This document shows positions 1 through 8,424 of a stretch of DNA of 64,000 nt, piece after piece. The translations under genes were made by a program, and so were the position numbers. Position 1 is the first letter of the stretch. The number at the start of each line of letters is the position of its first letter. The stretch is from Nocardia vinacea. GTDB lineage: Bacteria > Actinomycetota > Actinomycetes > Mycobacteriales > Mycobacteriaceae. The DNA lies in contig NZ_CP109149.1 in the NCBI RefSeq assembly GCF_035920345.1, positions 5,456,001 to 5,520,000 of the forward strand, written 5' to 3'. The notes under the pieces are model-generated. The model made no database searches, had not been told where the DNA came from, and saw nothing but the letters and a program-made list of their open reading frames with translations.

Positions 1-151
1 ACAGCGAGCCCGGCCGCACCTTCACCAAGATGTCCTCCCGACGGGCGATCAGCAGTTGATACGCCTCGTAGGGATGCATGGGCCGCTCGTCGAGCAGCGC
101 GAGCACGGCGATCGCCAATGGCGTCACCGCCAGGCGCGCGTGCTGCCCCAT
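1..151 (-). CDS. PadR-family transcriptional regulator, N-terminal fragment
   Basis: Fifty N-terminal residues are inside the window; the gene runs off the left edge. The start is clear: an AGGAGG-type Shine-Dalgarno lies just upstream of an ATG at 151. The translation contains LAIAVLALLDERPMHPYE followed by AYQLLIARRED, the pattern of the first helices of PadR winged-helix repressors, where a Leu-rich helix precedes P-x-H-x-Y-E. PadR proteins repress neighbouring genes in response to small molecules. A near-perfect palindrome about 90 bases upstream (240-257) is a plausible autoregulatory operator. The C-terminal dimerisation part cannot be seen, so the subfamily is unknown. Confidence 0.75.
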   Translation of the reverse strand, partial: MGQHARLAVTPLAIAVLALLDERPMHPYEAYQLLIARREDILVKVRPGSL

Positions 152-239
152 TTTCGGTCACCTCCTGCACAACGCTCGTGGATGCGAGATCGAATTCCCG
201 GAGCACGATAGCCACGGCCACCGACATACTCCGCATCAA

Positions 240-257
240 ATACTCCACGTGGAATAT
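240..257. promoter_or_regulatory. 18-bp palindrome, candidate PadR operator
   Basis: ATACTCCACGTGGAATAT reads almost the same on both strands, with a 10-bp perfect core TCCACGTGGA. It lies between the PadR-like start at 151 and the end of the binding-protein gene at 369, upstream of the PadR gene. The role as autoregulatory site is inferred from position and symmetry only. Confidence 0.45.
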
Positions 258-324
258 ACGGTGCGGAACAGTCCGCCCACAAGACCGCAGTATCGAACGG
301 AAATGTGATCGGCGACATAGCAAA

Positions 325-350
325 CGGCCCGAGCGTAATCGCTCGGGCCG
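325..350 (-). terminator. Hairpin terminator after the binding-protein gene
   Basis: An 11-bp perfect stem (CGGCCCGAGCG / CGCTCGGGCCG) with a TAAT loop lies 19 bases past the stop of the minus-strand binding-protein gene. There is no long T-run, as is common in high-GC actinomycetes. Confidence 0.7.
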
Positions 351-368
351 TCGTGACCAGATGATTTG

Positions 369-1292
369 CTAGAGCGCGTGGTTGTCCAACCAGGTGCGCG
401 CCACCTCCGCGGCAGCGGCACCTTCACGGACCTTGCGGATCATCTCCGCCAACTCATCGGTCGTGAGCTCACCCGCGACGTAGTTCAGCTTCTTGATCTG
501 CCGATCATCCAGCAGACCTTTGCGGTAGACCGCAAGCACATTCTCGGCTCGCACCGCGTAGTCGTTATCGGCGAGGACCGTCAGCCCATCGGTCGCACCG
601 GGGGTCAGCACGGGCGGACCGGTCAGGATTCCGGCCTGGATTTCGCCGTCCAGCAGTGCCTTTCGCAGCGCAGTCGCGTCGGGATAGGGCCTGGTACCGG
701 CGAAGTCACAACCGGCAATCCGCACGGGCGCCGCCGTTTGCAGCACACCCGGCACCGACGCCACCCCCGCCTGGATTTCGCCACAGCGCGGTGCGAGCGC
801 GCCGAGCGACCGGACCTCCTTGCCCGCGGCTTCGGTCAGCAGCACCCGGGCTCGCATATCCGTGCCGTCGGCCGGATCGGAGACCGCCAGCCCTTCCGGC
901 AGCGACCGGTTCAACTCCTCGGTCACCGACAGCCGAACGGGTGCGGACTTGTCCGCCACCTCGGTCGTCACCTCGGGCTTACGCGCCTGCGCATCGGCAT
1001 TCAGGAAGGTGAGCAGTTCGCCGCTGTGCTCGCCGACCACCGTCACCGTGCCCGCATCCAGTGCGGCCAGATAGTCCGCCCGACTACCGAGATCGGCGGT
1101 GACCGAGGTGCGCGCACCGGTCCGCGCCAACGCGCCCGCATAAATTTGCGCAAGCAGATTTGATTCCATCGAATCGCCCGCGCCGACCGCTATCGTCGGG
1201 CCCGGATTGTCGCTTCCACAGGAAACGGCCAGCCCGACGGCCGTGACGACCACGATCCGTGCGAGCATCCGCCTCGACGCGGCCAACCCCAT
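369..1292 (-). CDS. Glycine betaine/osmoprotectant-type ABC substrate-binding lipoprotein (first copy)
   Basis: A predicted secreted lipoprotein of 307 aa. An N-terminal hydrophobic stretch ends in a lipobox-like AVGLAVSC around residue 25, so the mature protein would be lipid-anchored outside the membrane. The mature part begins TIAVGAGDSMESNLLAQ and continues with LGSRADYLAAL, the pattern of the OpuAC/ProX fold. The ATG at 1292 is chosen because it directly precedes the signal sequence; its ribosome site is weak. It is divergent from, and paralogous to, the binding protein at 1419, so it probably serves the same transporter with another ligand. Glycine betaine, choline or carnitine are family substrates; the actual ligand is not readable. 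Confidence 0.8.
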   Translation of the reverse strand: MGLAASRRMLARIVVVTAVGLAVSCGSDNPGPTIAVGAGDSMESNLLAQIYAGALARTGARTSVTADLGSRADYLAALDAGTVTVVGEHSGELLTFLNADAQARKPEVTTEVADKSAPVRLSVTEELNRSLPEGLAVSDPADGTDMRARVLLTEAAGKEVRSLGALAPRCGEIQAGVASVPGVLQTAAPVRIAGCDFAGTRPYPDATALRKALLDGEIQAGILTGPPVLTPGATDGLTVLADNDYAVRAENVLAVYRKGLLDDRQIKKLNYVAGELTTDELAEMIRKVREGAAAAEVARTWLDNHAL

Positions 1293-1418
1293 CCGGCGAC
1301 ACCAACCTTCGGTAGTGAACAGGAACTGCATGCAGCGGGCAATATGAACAACCAGAATGTACCGGGTGGCCGTGCGAGCACGGCTTCTCGCACCGCCCGT
1401 CATGCCGGAAGGACTCCA

Positions 1419-2426
1419 GTGAAAACCACGATCAACCCCGATGCCGCGCGGCACGGGCGGTTCGCGCTGCGGCTGACGCTGCGCGCCGCCCGCATTCTCG
1501 TCGCCGCCGCGGCACTGGCCGCCGCCATGATCCTGTCCGCCTGTGGTAACTCCGATCCGCTTGCGGCCAAGGGCAATTGCGACGGCGACGGGCTGACCGT
1601 CGGCTCGGCGAACTTCCCGGAATCGGAAACGGTCGCGAATATCTACGCGGAAGTGTTGCGCGCCAACGGATTCAATGTCGACACCAAACTCAATATCGGT
1701 AGCCGCGAAGCGTATATCCCGGCACTGCGCCAGTGCGCGATCTCGGTGATTCCGGAGTACAACGGCAACCTGCTGCAGTACTTGGACAAGAACGCCACCG
1801 CGACCAGTTCCGCCGATATCGACGCCGCCCTCACGAAGGCACTGGGTTCCACGGGTTCGGGCTCCGATCTAGCCGTCGGCACCCCAGCCCCGGGCCAGGA
1901 CTCGGACGCGGTCGTGGTCACCAAGGCCACCGCGGAACGCTGGAACCTGCACAGCATCGCCGATCTGGCCGCACATTCGGCCGAGGTGAAATTCGGTGCG
2001 CCCGCCGAATTCCAAGAGCGCGCAGGCGGTCTGCCCGGTCTGAAGAAGAACTACAATCTGGATATCGCCGCGAACAATTTCGTGCCGATCGCGGACGGCG
2101 GCGGACCCGCGACGGTGCGCGCATTGGTCGAGGGCACGGTGACCGCGGCCAATATCTTCACTACCTCCCCGGCGATCGCGCAGAACAATCTGGTGGTCCT
2201 GGAGGATCCGAAGCACAACTTCCCCGCCCAGAATGTCGTGCCGCTTTTCAACTCCGCCAAGAAGACCGATAAGGCGCTCGCCGCGCTCAACGCGGTCTCC
2301 GCGAAACTCACCACCGACGAACTGCTGAAGCTCAACGAGGCGGTCTCCGGTAGCAGCAAGACCGAACCCAAGGCCGCAGCACAGCAATGGGTCGCCGCCC
2401 AAGGGCTGAACAAGCCCACCGGGTAG
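1419..2426 (+). CDS. Glycine betaine/osmoprotectant-type ABC substrate-binding lipoprotein (second copy)
   Basis: First gene of a four-gene ABC transporter operon; 335 aa. A basic N-terminus and long hydrophobic segment end in a lipobox (AMILSAC), so this is an extracytoplasmic lipoprotein. The mature part starts LTVGSANFPESETVANIYAE and LNIGSREAYIPAL, typical of the ProX/OpuCC family that binds betaine-like compounds. The GTG at 1419 is chosen over the in-frame ATG at 1344 because GGAAGGA lies five bases upstream. Nine bases separate its stop from the ATPase gene, so the genes are cotranscribed. The divergent paralog at 369-1292 shares the intergenic region. Confidence 0.85.
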   Translation: MKTTINPDAARHGRFALRLTLRAARILVAAAALAAAMILSACGNSDPLAAKGNCDGDGLTVGSANFPESETVANIYAEVLRANGFNVDTKLNIGSREAYIPALRQCAISVIPEYNGNLLQYLDKNATATSSADIDAALTKALGSTGSGSDLAVGTPAPGQDSDAVVVTKATAERWNLHSIADLAAHSAEVKFGAPAEFQERAGGLPGLKKNYNLDIAANNFVPIADGGGPATVRALVEGTVTAANIFTTSPAIAQNNLVVLEDPKHNFPAQNVVPLFNSAKKTDKALAALNAVSAKLTTDELLKLNEAVSGSSKTEPKAAAQQWVAAQGLNKPTG

Positions 2427-2434
2427 GAGCCAGC

Positions 2435-3583
2435 GTGTCCGATATCGAATTCAGCCGTATCAGCAAGACCTATCCGGACGGCACGCACGCTGTCTCCGAA
2501 CTCGATCTACACATCGAATCCGGTTCGTTCACCGTCTTCGTCGGACCGTCGGGCTGCGGCAAGACCACCTCGATGCGCATGATCAACCGGATGATCATTC
2601 CCAGTTCGGGCACCATCACCGTTGGCGGCGCGGATATTTCGACGGTGAATCCGGTCAAGTTGCGGCTCGGTATCGGATACGTGATCCAGAGCGCCGGACT
2701 CCTGCCGCACCGCACCGTCGTCGACAATGTCGCGACCGTACCTGTGCTGCAAGGAGTTCGGCGTCGCGCGGCCCGCGCGGCGGCACTCGAGGTGCTGGAC
2801 CGGGTCGGGTTGGACCGATCGCTGGCCAACCGGTATCCCGCGCAACTCTCCGGCGGCCAGCAGCAGCGGGTCGGGGTGGCCAGGGCACTAGCCGCCGACC
2901 CGCCGGTGCTTTTGATGGACGAACCGTTCAGCGCGGTCGATCCGGTGGTGCGCGAGGAGTTGCAGGCCGAAATGCTGCGGCTGCAAGCGGAATTGCGCAA
3001 AACCATCGTGTTCGTCACCCATGACATCGATGAGGCGGTGAAACTCGGTGACCGGATCGCGGTATTCGGACCGGGCGGCGTCCTACAGCAGTACGACGAA
3101 CCACAGCGCGTACTGGCCGCGCCCGCAACAGATTTCGTGGCGGGCTTCGTCGGACGCGATCGCGGCTATCGCGCACTGTCGTTCCGCAGTGCGGATAGCC
3201 TGACACTGCACGAGATTCACACCGCGACCGAACCCGAACTCACCGAATTGCGGCTGGACCCGGGCGAATGGGTATTGGTGGTCACCGATTCCGGTGTTCC
3301 GCGCGGGTGGATCGATGTCACCGGCGTAGAGAGCATTCGAGCCGGGCGGGCATTGCACGACAGCATCGCCGCGGGCGGCTCGCTCTTCCCACCGGACGGC
3401 GACCTCCGGCAGGCGCTGGACGCGGCGATCTCCTCACCGTCGGGAATCGGTGTCGCCGTTGACGATTCCGGTGCCGCTCGCGGCGGTATCCGGGCTCCCG
3501 AGGTGCTCGAGCAGCTCGCCGGGCAGCGCACGCTGGAGGACGACGAGCGCAATCGGCATTTCTTCGAAACCGAAAACGTATGA
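2435..3583 (+). CDS. Betaine-type ABC transporter ATP-binding protein with C-terminal CBS-like region
   Basis: The ATPase of the quaternary-amine (ProV/OpuCA) importer; 382 aa. Walker A GPSGCGKTT is at residues 37-45, followed by the Q-loop region, the signature LSGGQQQRVGVARAL, Walker B VLLMDEPF and the switch His in VFVTHD. The last 120 residues resemble the CBS-type regulatory tail of OpuA-like ATPases, which in that family gate transport by ionic strength or nucleotides. GTG 2435 follows a TAGGAG ribosome site; the upstream in-frame start overlaps the binding-protein gene and was rejected. The stop overlaps the next ATG by ATGA. Confidence 0.9.
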   Translation: MSDIEFSRISKTYPDGTHAVSELDLHIESGSFTVFVGPSGCGKTTSMRMINRMIIPSSGTITVGGADISTVNPVKLRLGIGYVIQSAGLLPHRTVVDNVATVPVLQGVRRRAARAAALEVLDRVGLDRSLANRYPAQLSGGQQQRVGVARALAADPPVLLMDEPFSAVDPVVREELQAEMLRLQAELRKTIVFVTHDIDEAVKLGDRIAVFGPGGVLQQYDEPQRVLAAPATDFVAGFVGRDRGYRALSFRSADSLTLHEIHTATEPELTELRLDPGEWVLVVTDSGVPRGWIDVTGVESIRAGRALHDSIAAGGSLFPPDGDLRQALDAAISSPSGIGVAVDDSGAARGGIRAPEVLEQLAGQRTLEDDERNRHFFETENV

Positions 3584-4242
3584 AGTATCTGATCGACAAC
3601 TTCTCCGAGATCATGGGTTTCACCAGGACCCATCTGTATCTCGCCTTGGTGCCGCTACTGCTCGGGCTGATCATCGCGATTCCGGTGGGCGCGTTGGTGC
3701 GCCGGATCTCCTGGCTGCGGCGCGTCACGGTGACGGTGGCCAGCCTGTCGTACACCATTCCGTCGCTGGCCCTGTTCGTGATTATTCCGCCGCTGGCCGG
3801 GATTTCGACCATCGATCCGCTGAATGTGATCATCGCGCTCACCGTGTATTCGACGGCGCTGCTGGTGATCGCGGTGCCGACGGCACTGGACTCGGTGTCG
3901 CCCACCGTCATCGACGCCGCCGACGCCGTCGGCTTCAGTTCGCTGCGGCGCACCGTGACCGTCGATATGCCTTTGGCCATACCGGTTTTCGTCTCCAGCC
4001 TGCGCGTTGTGGTGGTCACGAATATCGCCATGGTTTCGGTCGGCGCGCTGATCGGTGTCGGCGGGCTCGGCAAACTCTTCACCCAGGGCTATCAGCGCGA
4101 CTATCCGGACGAGATCGTCGCGGGCATCATCGTGACGCTGGCGCTGGCCTTGATCTTCGACCGCCTGGTGTACGCCATCGGACGCTGGGCGACCCCGTGG
4201 ACGCGCGCGGACACCAGGACGGCGAAAGGCGCTGCGGCATGA
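3580..4242 (+). CDS. Betaine-type ABC transporter permease (first)
   Basis: An inner-membrane permease of the ProW/OpuCB family; 220 aa with five to six hydrophobic segments. The EAA-like cytoplasmic loop that docks to the ATPase is visible as VIDAADAVGFSSLRRTVTVD. It overlaps the ATPase stop (ATGA) and is itself overlapped by the second permease, so the two permeases are made in step and likely form a heterodimeric channel. The substrate cannot be told from the permease. Confidence 0.88.
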   Translation: MKYLIDNFSEIMGFTRTHLYLALVPLLLGLIIAIPVGALVRRISWLRRVTVTVASLSYTIPSLALFVIIPPLAGISTIDPLNVIIALTVYSTALLVIAVPTALDSVSPTVIDAADAVGFSSLRRTVTVDMPLAIPVFVSSLRVVVVTNIAMVSVGALIGVGGLGKLFTQGYQRDYPDEIVAGIIVTLALALIFDRLVYAIGRWATPWTRADTRTAKGAAA

Positions 4243-4955
4243 ACCTTTTCATCGATGCCTGGCACTACTTCACCGACGGCGCGAACTGGAGCGGCCCGGC
4301 CGGTATCCAACACCGCATCGCCGAGCACCTCTGGTACAGCTTCCTGACCGTCGTCGCCTCCGCGGCCGTCGCGCTCCCGCTCGGGCTGGTGATCGGGCAC
4401 ACCCGTCGCGGTTCCGCGCTGCTGGTCGGATTCGCCAATGCCATGCGCGCCCTGCCCACCCTCGGCCTGCTCACCTTCCTGGTGCTCGGCCTCGGACTCG
4501 GCCTGATTCCGCCGCTGCTCGCACTCGTCACGGTCGGCATTCCGCCGCTACTGGCCGGTGCCTACGCCGGAATCGCCAATGTTCCGGCCGATGTCGTGGA
4601 CGCCTCACGCGCCATGGGCATGACCGAGCGCCAGATCCTGTTCCGCGTCGAGGTCCCCAACGCGCTGCCGATCCTGCTCACCGGACTGCGTGGGGCCACC
4701 CTGCAAGTTATCGCCACCGCCACCATCGCCGCCTTCGTCAACCTGGGCGGCCTCGGCCGCTACATCTTCGACGGCATCGCCGTCTACCGCTACGACCGGG
4801 TCCTGGTGGGAGCCCTGCTGGTCGCAGTCCTCGCCATGGTTATGGACGGCCTGCTGGCTATCGCGGTCTGGGTCAGCGCCCCCGGCACGGGCCGCCTGCG
4901 CCGCACCTCTCAGCTGCCCGTCACCCCTGCCGGAATCCTGCAGACCGCGGACTAG
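4239..4955 (+). CDS. Betaine-type ABC transporter permease (second)
   Basis: The second membrane subunit of the same importer; 238 aa with about six hydrophobic helices. The ATPase-docking loop reads VVDASRAMGMTERQILFRVE. ATG 4239 overlaps the preceding TGA, showing translational coupling. It ends the operon; three bases downstream a MarR gene ends on the opposite strand, so the two transcription units converge. Confidence 0.88.
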   Translation: MNLFIDAWHYFTDGANWSGPAGIQHRIAEHLWYSFLTVVASAAVALPLGLVIGHTRRGSALLVGFANAMRALPTLGLLTFLVLGLGLGLIPPLLALVTVGIPPLLAGAYAGIANVPADVVDASRAMGMTERQILFRVEVPNALPILLTGLRGATLQVIATATIAAFVNLGGLGRYIFDGIAVYRYDRVLVGALLVAVLAMVMDGLLAIAVWVSAPGTGRLRRTSQLPVTPAGILQTAD

Positions 4956-4958
4956 AGC

Positions 4959-5396
4959 TCAGGCATAGAGATCGGTGATCTCGCGCAGCCGGGCCAACGT
5001 CTCGCGCAGCTGCCGCATGCGCTGCGCACCGAGGTGCGTCGCCCACTCGGCCTCGATCCGGTCGGCGACGGAGTTCGCGTACGCCGCCATCTTCGCCCCG
5101 CGTTCGGACAGCACGACCAACCGCGCCCGACCGTCGCTCGGATCCGGCACGCGCTGCACATAGCCGGCGCGCTCGAGCTGATCGACCAGGAATCCGGCGG
5201 TCTGCTTGGTGACCTGGGCCTGCTCGGCCAATTCGGTCAGGCGGCTGCCATCGGGACCGATGCGCGCCGCGAGCCGCCCCTGGGCGACGGTGACGTCGTC
5301 GTATCCGGACTCGGCGAGATCGGCGAAGATCCGGTCCTCCATCGATCGGTGGGCAATGAACATCAGCAGGCCCACATTCATATCGTCGTCGGCCAT
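4959..5396 (-). CDS. MarR-family transcriptional regulator
   Basis: A winged-helix regulator of 145 aa. The DNA-binding part is visible as LTELAEQAQVTKQTAGFLVDQLERAGYV followed by the wing VPDPSDGRARLVVLSERG, the classic MarR pattern (given here in two pieces). An AAGGAG site lies four bases before ATG 5396. It is divergent from the mycothiol-type enzyme gene at 5485, and a 35-bp inverted repeat sits between the two starts, so it likely represses itself and that enzyme in response to an aromatic or toxic compound. The inducer is unknown. Confidence 0.88.
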   Translation of the reverse strand: MADDDMNVGLLMFIAHRSMEDRIFADLAESGYDDVTVAQGRLAARIGPDGSRLTELAEQAQVTKQTAGFLVDQLERAGYVQRVPDPSDGRARLVVLSERGAKMAAYANSVADRIEAEWATHLGAQRMRQLRETLARLREITDLYA

Positions 5397-5414
5397 CCCA
5401 CTCCTTGACGTTGA

Positions 5415-5449
5415 TCAGATAAGCTTACTATATTGGTAAGTCTATCTGA
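5415..5449. promoter_or_regulatory. 35-bp inverted repeat, candidate MarR operator
   Basis: Arms TCAGATA (5415-5421) and TATCTGA (5443-5449), plus inner arms CTTAC (5424-5428) and GTAAG (5436-5440), are all symmetric about position 5432. It lies in the 88-base gap between the divergent MarR gene and the enzyme gene at 5485, where it would cover both promoters. Confidence 0.7.
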
Positions 5450-5484
5450 CCAATTCTACAAGAGGTCCGACCCGGGAGCGCACC

Positions 5485-6120
5485 ATGGACCGCGAAACCT
5501 GTTGGCAGACCATCGAACAGCAACGGCGCGCGATTGCCGACCTGCTGGCCGACCTTTCGGCCGACGAGTGGGAAACGCCGTCATTGTGCGCGGGCTGGCG
5601 AGTCCGGGAGGTCGCCGCGCACATCGCGCTGACACCGCAGCCGCCCCCGATCGGCGTCATGGTCGGCACCGGGATCCGCGCGCGCGGCAACTACAACCGG
5701 TTCATCGATGACCTCACCAGGCGATACGCGAAACATCCAGCCGCAGAACTTGTTTCGGCGATCCACGCCAACGCCGGTTCCCGGAAGCTGCCCAAGCTCA
5801 CCAACTATCGCAATATCCTGTTCGACACGATGGTGCACGGTCAGGACATCGCGATTCCGCTCGGTCGCACGATCGAGATCGAACCAGCGGCCGCAGCCGC
5901 CGCAACCGCCCATGCGGTAACCGTCGGATGGCCGGTATGGGATAACCACCGCCTCGACGGCATCCGCTTGGTCGCATCCGACGTCGACTGGACCCACGGC
6001 AGCGGACCGGAGATCCGCGGCCCGATCACCGCACTGTTACTCCTGGTCACCGGCCGCTCAGCAGCAATGGACCTGCTGGCAGGCGACGGCGTCGCGGCGA
6101 TGACCGCTCGCCTGCGCTGA
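5485..6120 (+). CDS. Maleylpyruvate isomerase/DinB-like mycothiol-dependent enzyme
   Basis: A 211-aa protein of the MDMPI N-terminal/DinB superfamily, many of which use mycothiol as cofactor in actinomycetes. The family start is seen as TIEQQRRAIADLLADL, then WETPSLCAGWRVREVAAHIAL, which carries the metal-ligand His. A GGGAG site precedes ATG 5485. Its divergent MarR partner and shared operator suggest induction by an electrophile or aromatic compound. The true substrate is not known; the family name is generic, and detoxification is an inference from context. Confidence 0.75.
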   Translation: MDRETCWQTIEQQRRAIADLLADLSADEWETPSLCAGWRVREVAAHIALTPQPPPIGVMVGTGIRARGNYNRFIDDLTRRYAKHPAAELVSAIHANAGSRKLPKLTNYRNILFDTMVHGQDIAIPLGRTIEIEPAAAAAATAHAVTVGWPVWDNHRLDGIRLVASDVDWTHGSGPEIRGPITALLLLVTGRSAAMDLLAGDGVAAMTARLR

Positions 6121-6255
6121 CCGCCCGAGCATTGACCAATGATGTGACATGGGTCACGATGTGACGTGCCGCAGGAGTTTGCTTCGCGGATGCTCGACAC
6201 ACGATCGCGGAGCCGAATTCTGCGGGATCACTCATCCGAGACCAGGAGGCGTACC

Positions 6256-6687
6256 GTGAACAGTCGCTCTATGAAGGCGCGCGACATCATGCACGAAAAC
6301 GCGGAGTGGATCCCCGCCGACGAAACGCTGGATCGGGCCGCGCAGATGATGCGCAGGCTGGATATCGGCGCACTGCCGATCGGTAGCGACGACCGGCTCG
6401 TCGGCATGCTGACCGATCGCGACATCGTCGTGAAATGCATTGCGATGGGCCATGATCCGAGCAAGGTACGGGCCGGGGATCTGGCGGAGGGCACCCCTCG
6501 CTGGATATCCGCCGATGCCGATGTCCGCGAGGTGCTGAACATGATGGAGCATGATCGGATCAAAAGGCTGCCGGTGATCGACGACAAGAAGCGGCTCGTC
6601 GGCATGATCTGCGAATCCGATATCGCAAAGAACCTCAGCGACGCCGAAATCGCAAAATTCGTCTCGGCCGTCTTCGTTCCGCACTGA
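6256..6687 (+). CDS. Two-CBS-domain protein, Hrp1-like
   Basis: A 143-aa cytoplasmic protein made of a CBS pair. The first CBS starts at KARDIMHENAEWIP and ends LVGMLTDRDIVVK; the second starts near WISADADVREVLNMM and ends LVGMICESDIAKNL. Length and layout match the M. tuberculosis hypoxic response protein Hrp1 (Rv2626c, also 143 aa), which belongs to the DosR regulon there. No DosR-type box was recognised upstream here. GTG 6256 is chosen because AGGAGG lies six bases before it, whereas the earlier in-frame ATG has no ribosome site. CBS pairs usually bind adenine nucleotides; the partner is unknown. Confidence 0.8.
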   Translation: MNSRSMKARDIMHENAEWIPADETLDRAAQMMRRLDIGALPIGSDDRLVGMLTDRDIVVKCIAMGHDPSKVRAGDLAEGTPRWISADADVREVLNMMEHDRIKRLPVIDDKKRLVGMICESDIAKNLSDAEIAKFVSAVFVPH

Positions 6688-6704
6688 TCAACCCGCACAG
6701 AGCG

Positions 6705-6740
6705 ATACAGGGCTGCTCACGTGAGTGAGCAGCCCCGTAT
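6705..6740. terminator. Bidirectional hairpin terminator
   Basis: An 11-bp perfect stem (GGGCTGCTCAC, 6710-6720 / GTGAGCAGCCC, 6725-6735) is extended by ATAC/GTAT to a 36-base structure. It lies between the convergent ends of the CBS gene (6687) and the malic enzyme gene (6754) and can serve both. Confidence 0.85.
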
Positions 6741-6753
6741 TTCCGGGTCGAAA

Positions 6754-7950
6754 TTACGCGACGCCCTCCGCGCGGGCGGCGGCGGCCACGGCCTCGGCGA
6801 CAGCCGGGGCAACGCGCGGGTCGAGCGGGCTCGGCACGATCTTGTCCGGGGCGATCTCATCGGCGACGACGCTGAGGATGGCATCGGCGGCGGCGATCTT
6901 CATGCCCTCGGTGATGCGGCGCGCGCCCGCGTCCAGCGCGCCCTTGAAGACGCCGGGGAACGCGAGGACATTGTTGATCTGGTTCGGGAAGTCGCTGCGC
7001 CCGGTGGCCACGATCGCGGCGTACTTGTGCGCGACATCGGGGTGGATCTCCGGATTCGGGTTCGACATGGCGAACACGATCGACTCCGGCGCCATCGAGG
7101 AGATCAATTCCTCGGCGATGGTGCCCGCGGAGAGTCCGAGGAAGACATCGGCGCCGGCCAGCGCCTCGGCCGCACCACCGGCGAGCCCGCGTGGGTTGGT
7201 GCGCTGCGCCAGTTCGGCCTTCACCGCGTTGAGATCGCCGCGCTCGGTGTTGACGATGCCCTTGGAATCGAGCACGATCACGTCCTTGACGCCCGCGGCG
7301 AGCAGGATATTCGTGCACGCCACACCGGCCGCACCGGCGCCGGACACCACGACCTTCATGTCATCGATGGCACGACCCTGCACCTTGGCCGCGCCGTTGA
7401 GGGCGGCGAGCACCACGATGGCGGTGCCGTGCTGGTCGTCGTGCATGACCGGGCAATCCAGGGCCTCGATGAGCCGCTGCTCGATCTCGAAGCAGCGCGG
7501 GGCCGAGATGTCCTCCAGGTTCACCGCGCCGAAGCTCGGGCGAAGCCGGATGACGGTCTCCACGATCTCGTCGACGTCCTTGGTGTCCAGGACGATCGGG
7601 ATCGAGTTCAGTCCGGCGAACTTCTTGAACAGCGCCGCCTTGCCCTCCATCACGGGCAGCGAGCCGCGCGGGCCGATGTCGCCGAGACCGAGCACCGCGG
7701 TGCCGTCACTGACTACCACGACGAGCCGGTCGGTCCAGGTGTAGCGCTTGCACAGCGCCTCGTCTTCCGCGATCGCCAGGCTGACCTTCGCCACACCCGG
7801 GGTGTAAGCGATGGAAAGGTCGCGCTGGGTGTCCAGCGGTGCGGTGAGTTCGACCGAGAGCTTGCCGCCTAGGTGGCCCGCGAAAATTTCTTCTTGGGTG
7901 ATTTCGGAAAGGCTTGCGGTGGCATTCGCTGCGTCAGTCACAGATGACAC
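6754..7950 (-). CDS. NAD(P)-dependent malic enzyme
   Basis: Oxidative decarboxylation of malate to pyruvate, linking the TCA cycle to gluconeogenesis and NADPH or NADH supply; 398 aa, the compact bacterial form. Visible motifs: LSIAYTPGVAKVSLAI near the N-terminus, VLGLGDIGPRGSLPVMEGK around the active site, and the Rossmann segment VVSGAGAAGVACTNILLAAG. GTG 7950 is chosen since AGGAG lies seven bases upstream; a TTG further upstream has no such site. It stands alone, with a terminator after it and a long leader region before it. The cofactor preference is not read from the sequence. Confidence 0.9.
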   Translation of the reverse strand: MSSVTDAANATASLSEITQEEIFAGHLGGKLSVELTAPLDTQRDLSIAYTPGVAKVSLAIAEDEALCKRYTWTDRLVVVVSDGTAVLGLGDIGPRGSLPVMEGKAALFKKFAGLNSIPIVLDTKDVDEIVETVIRLRPSFGAVNLEDISAPRCFEIEQRLIEALDCPVMHDDQHGTAIVVLAALNGAAKVQGRAIDDMKVVVSGAGAAGVACTNILLAAGVKDVIVLDSKGIVNTERGDLNAVKAELAQRTNPRGLAGGAAEALAGADVFLGLSAGTIAEELISSMAPESIVFAMSNPNPEIHPDVAHKYAAIVATGRSDFPNQINNVLAFPGVFKGALDAGARRITEGMKIAAADAILSVVADEIAPDKIVPSPLDPRVAPAVAEAVAAAARAEGVA

Positions 7951-8424
7951 GATTTCACTCCTGGTCGGGTCGGACAAGCCGGGGGGACGGTTACCGCCGG
8001 GTACATGGGTATTAGCTGTTTCACACGCTCATCGAGTGCGCTGACCGGGACATTTCGGGTCGAGCCGAGAGCGTCGGAAAAGCGACGATCTACTACCGAA
8101 ACGTGGCGCGGCACTGATCCGCAGGGCGAAGGTCGGACGGGTGTGTCCGTACAAAACGTGCAGGTCTTTTCGAGCGACCTGCAAGCAGTCGCTAACGATG
8201 GGGATCCTCGGGTCGCGACGGTGCGTCGCGAGGCGGTGATCGCCGTTGTTCCCGAACCCGGCGGTGGCGTAGGCGGGAATCCGCAACATTCTGCCAGCCG
8301 GGAGGACGCATTGCCAAACCGGCGTGTCGTATCCCGGTCGAGCGTCATCTCTCGAGGGTAGGTCGCGGGAATTACCAGGGGGTAAGCAGAAACTCGCAGT
8401 TCGGTAGCGGTATCCGGTGAGCTG
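7951..8424. other. Intergenic leader region of the malic enzyme gene
   Basis: 474 bases without a convincing gene; open frames here lack ribosome sites and family patterns. One inverted repeat stands out: TGCAGGTC (8159-8166) and GACCTGCA (8176-8183) with a nine-base loop. It could be a regulator site or a hairpin in a long malic enzyme leader. Nothing else is recognised. Confidence 0.4.

Noticed and set aside
6121..6255. DosR box upstream of the Hrp1-like CBS gene
   Set aside because: The tandem TGTGAC/TGGGTCACG words do not match the GGGACT-N6-GGTCCC-like pattern expected.
7938..8348. Open frame upstream of malic enzyme
   Set aside because: Composition is not protein-like, no ribosome site, and it overlaps the malic enzyme start and a hairpin.
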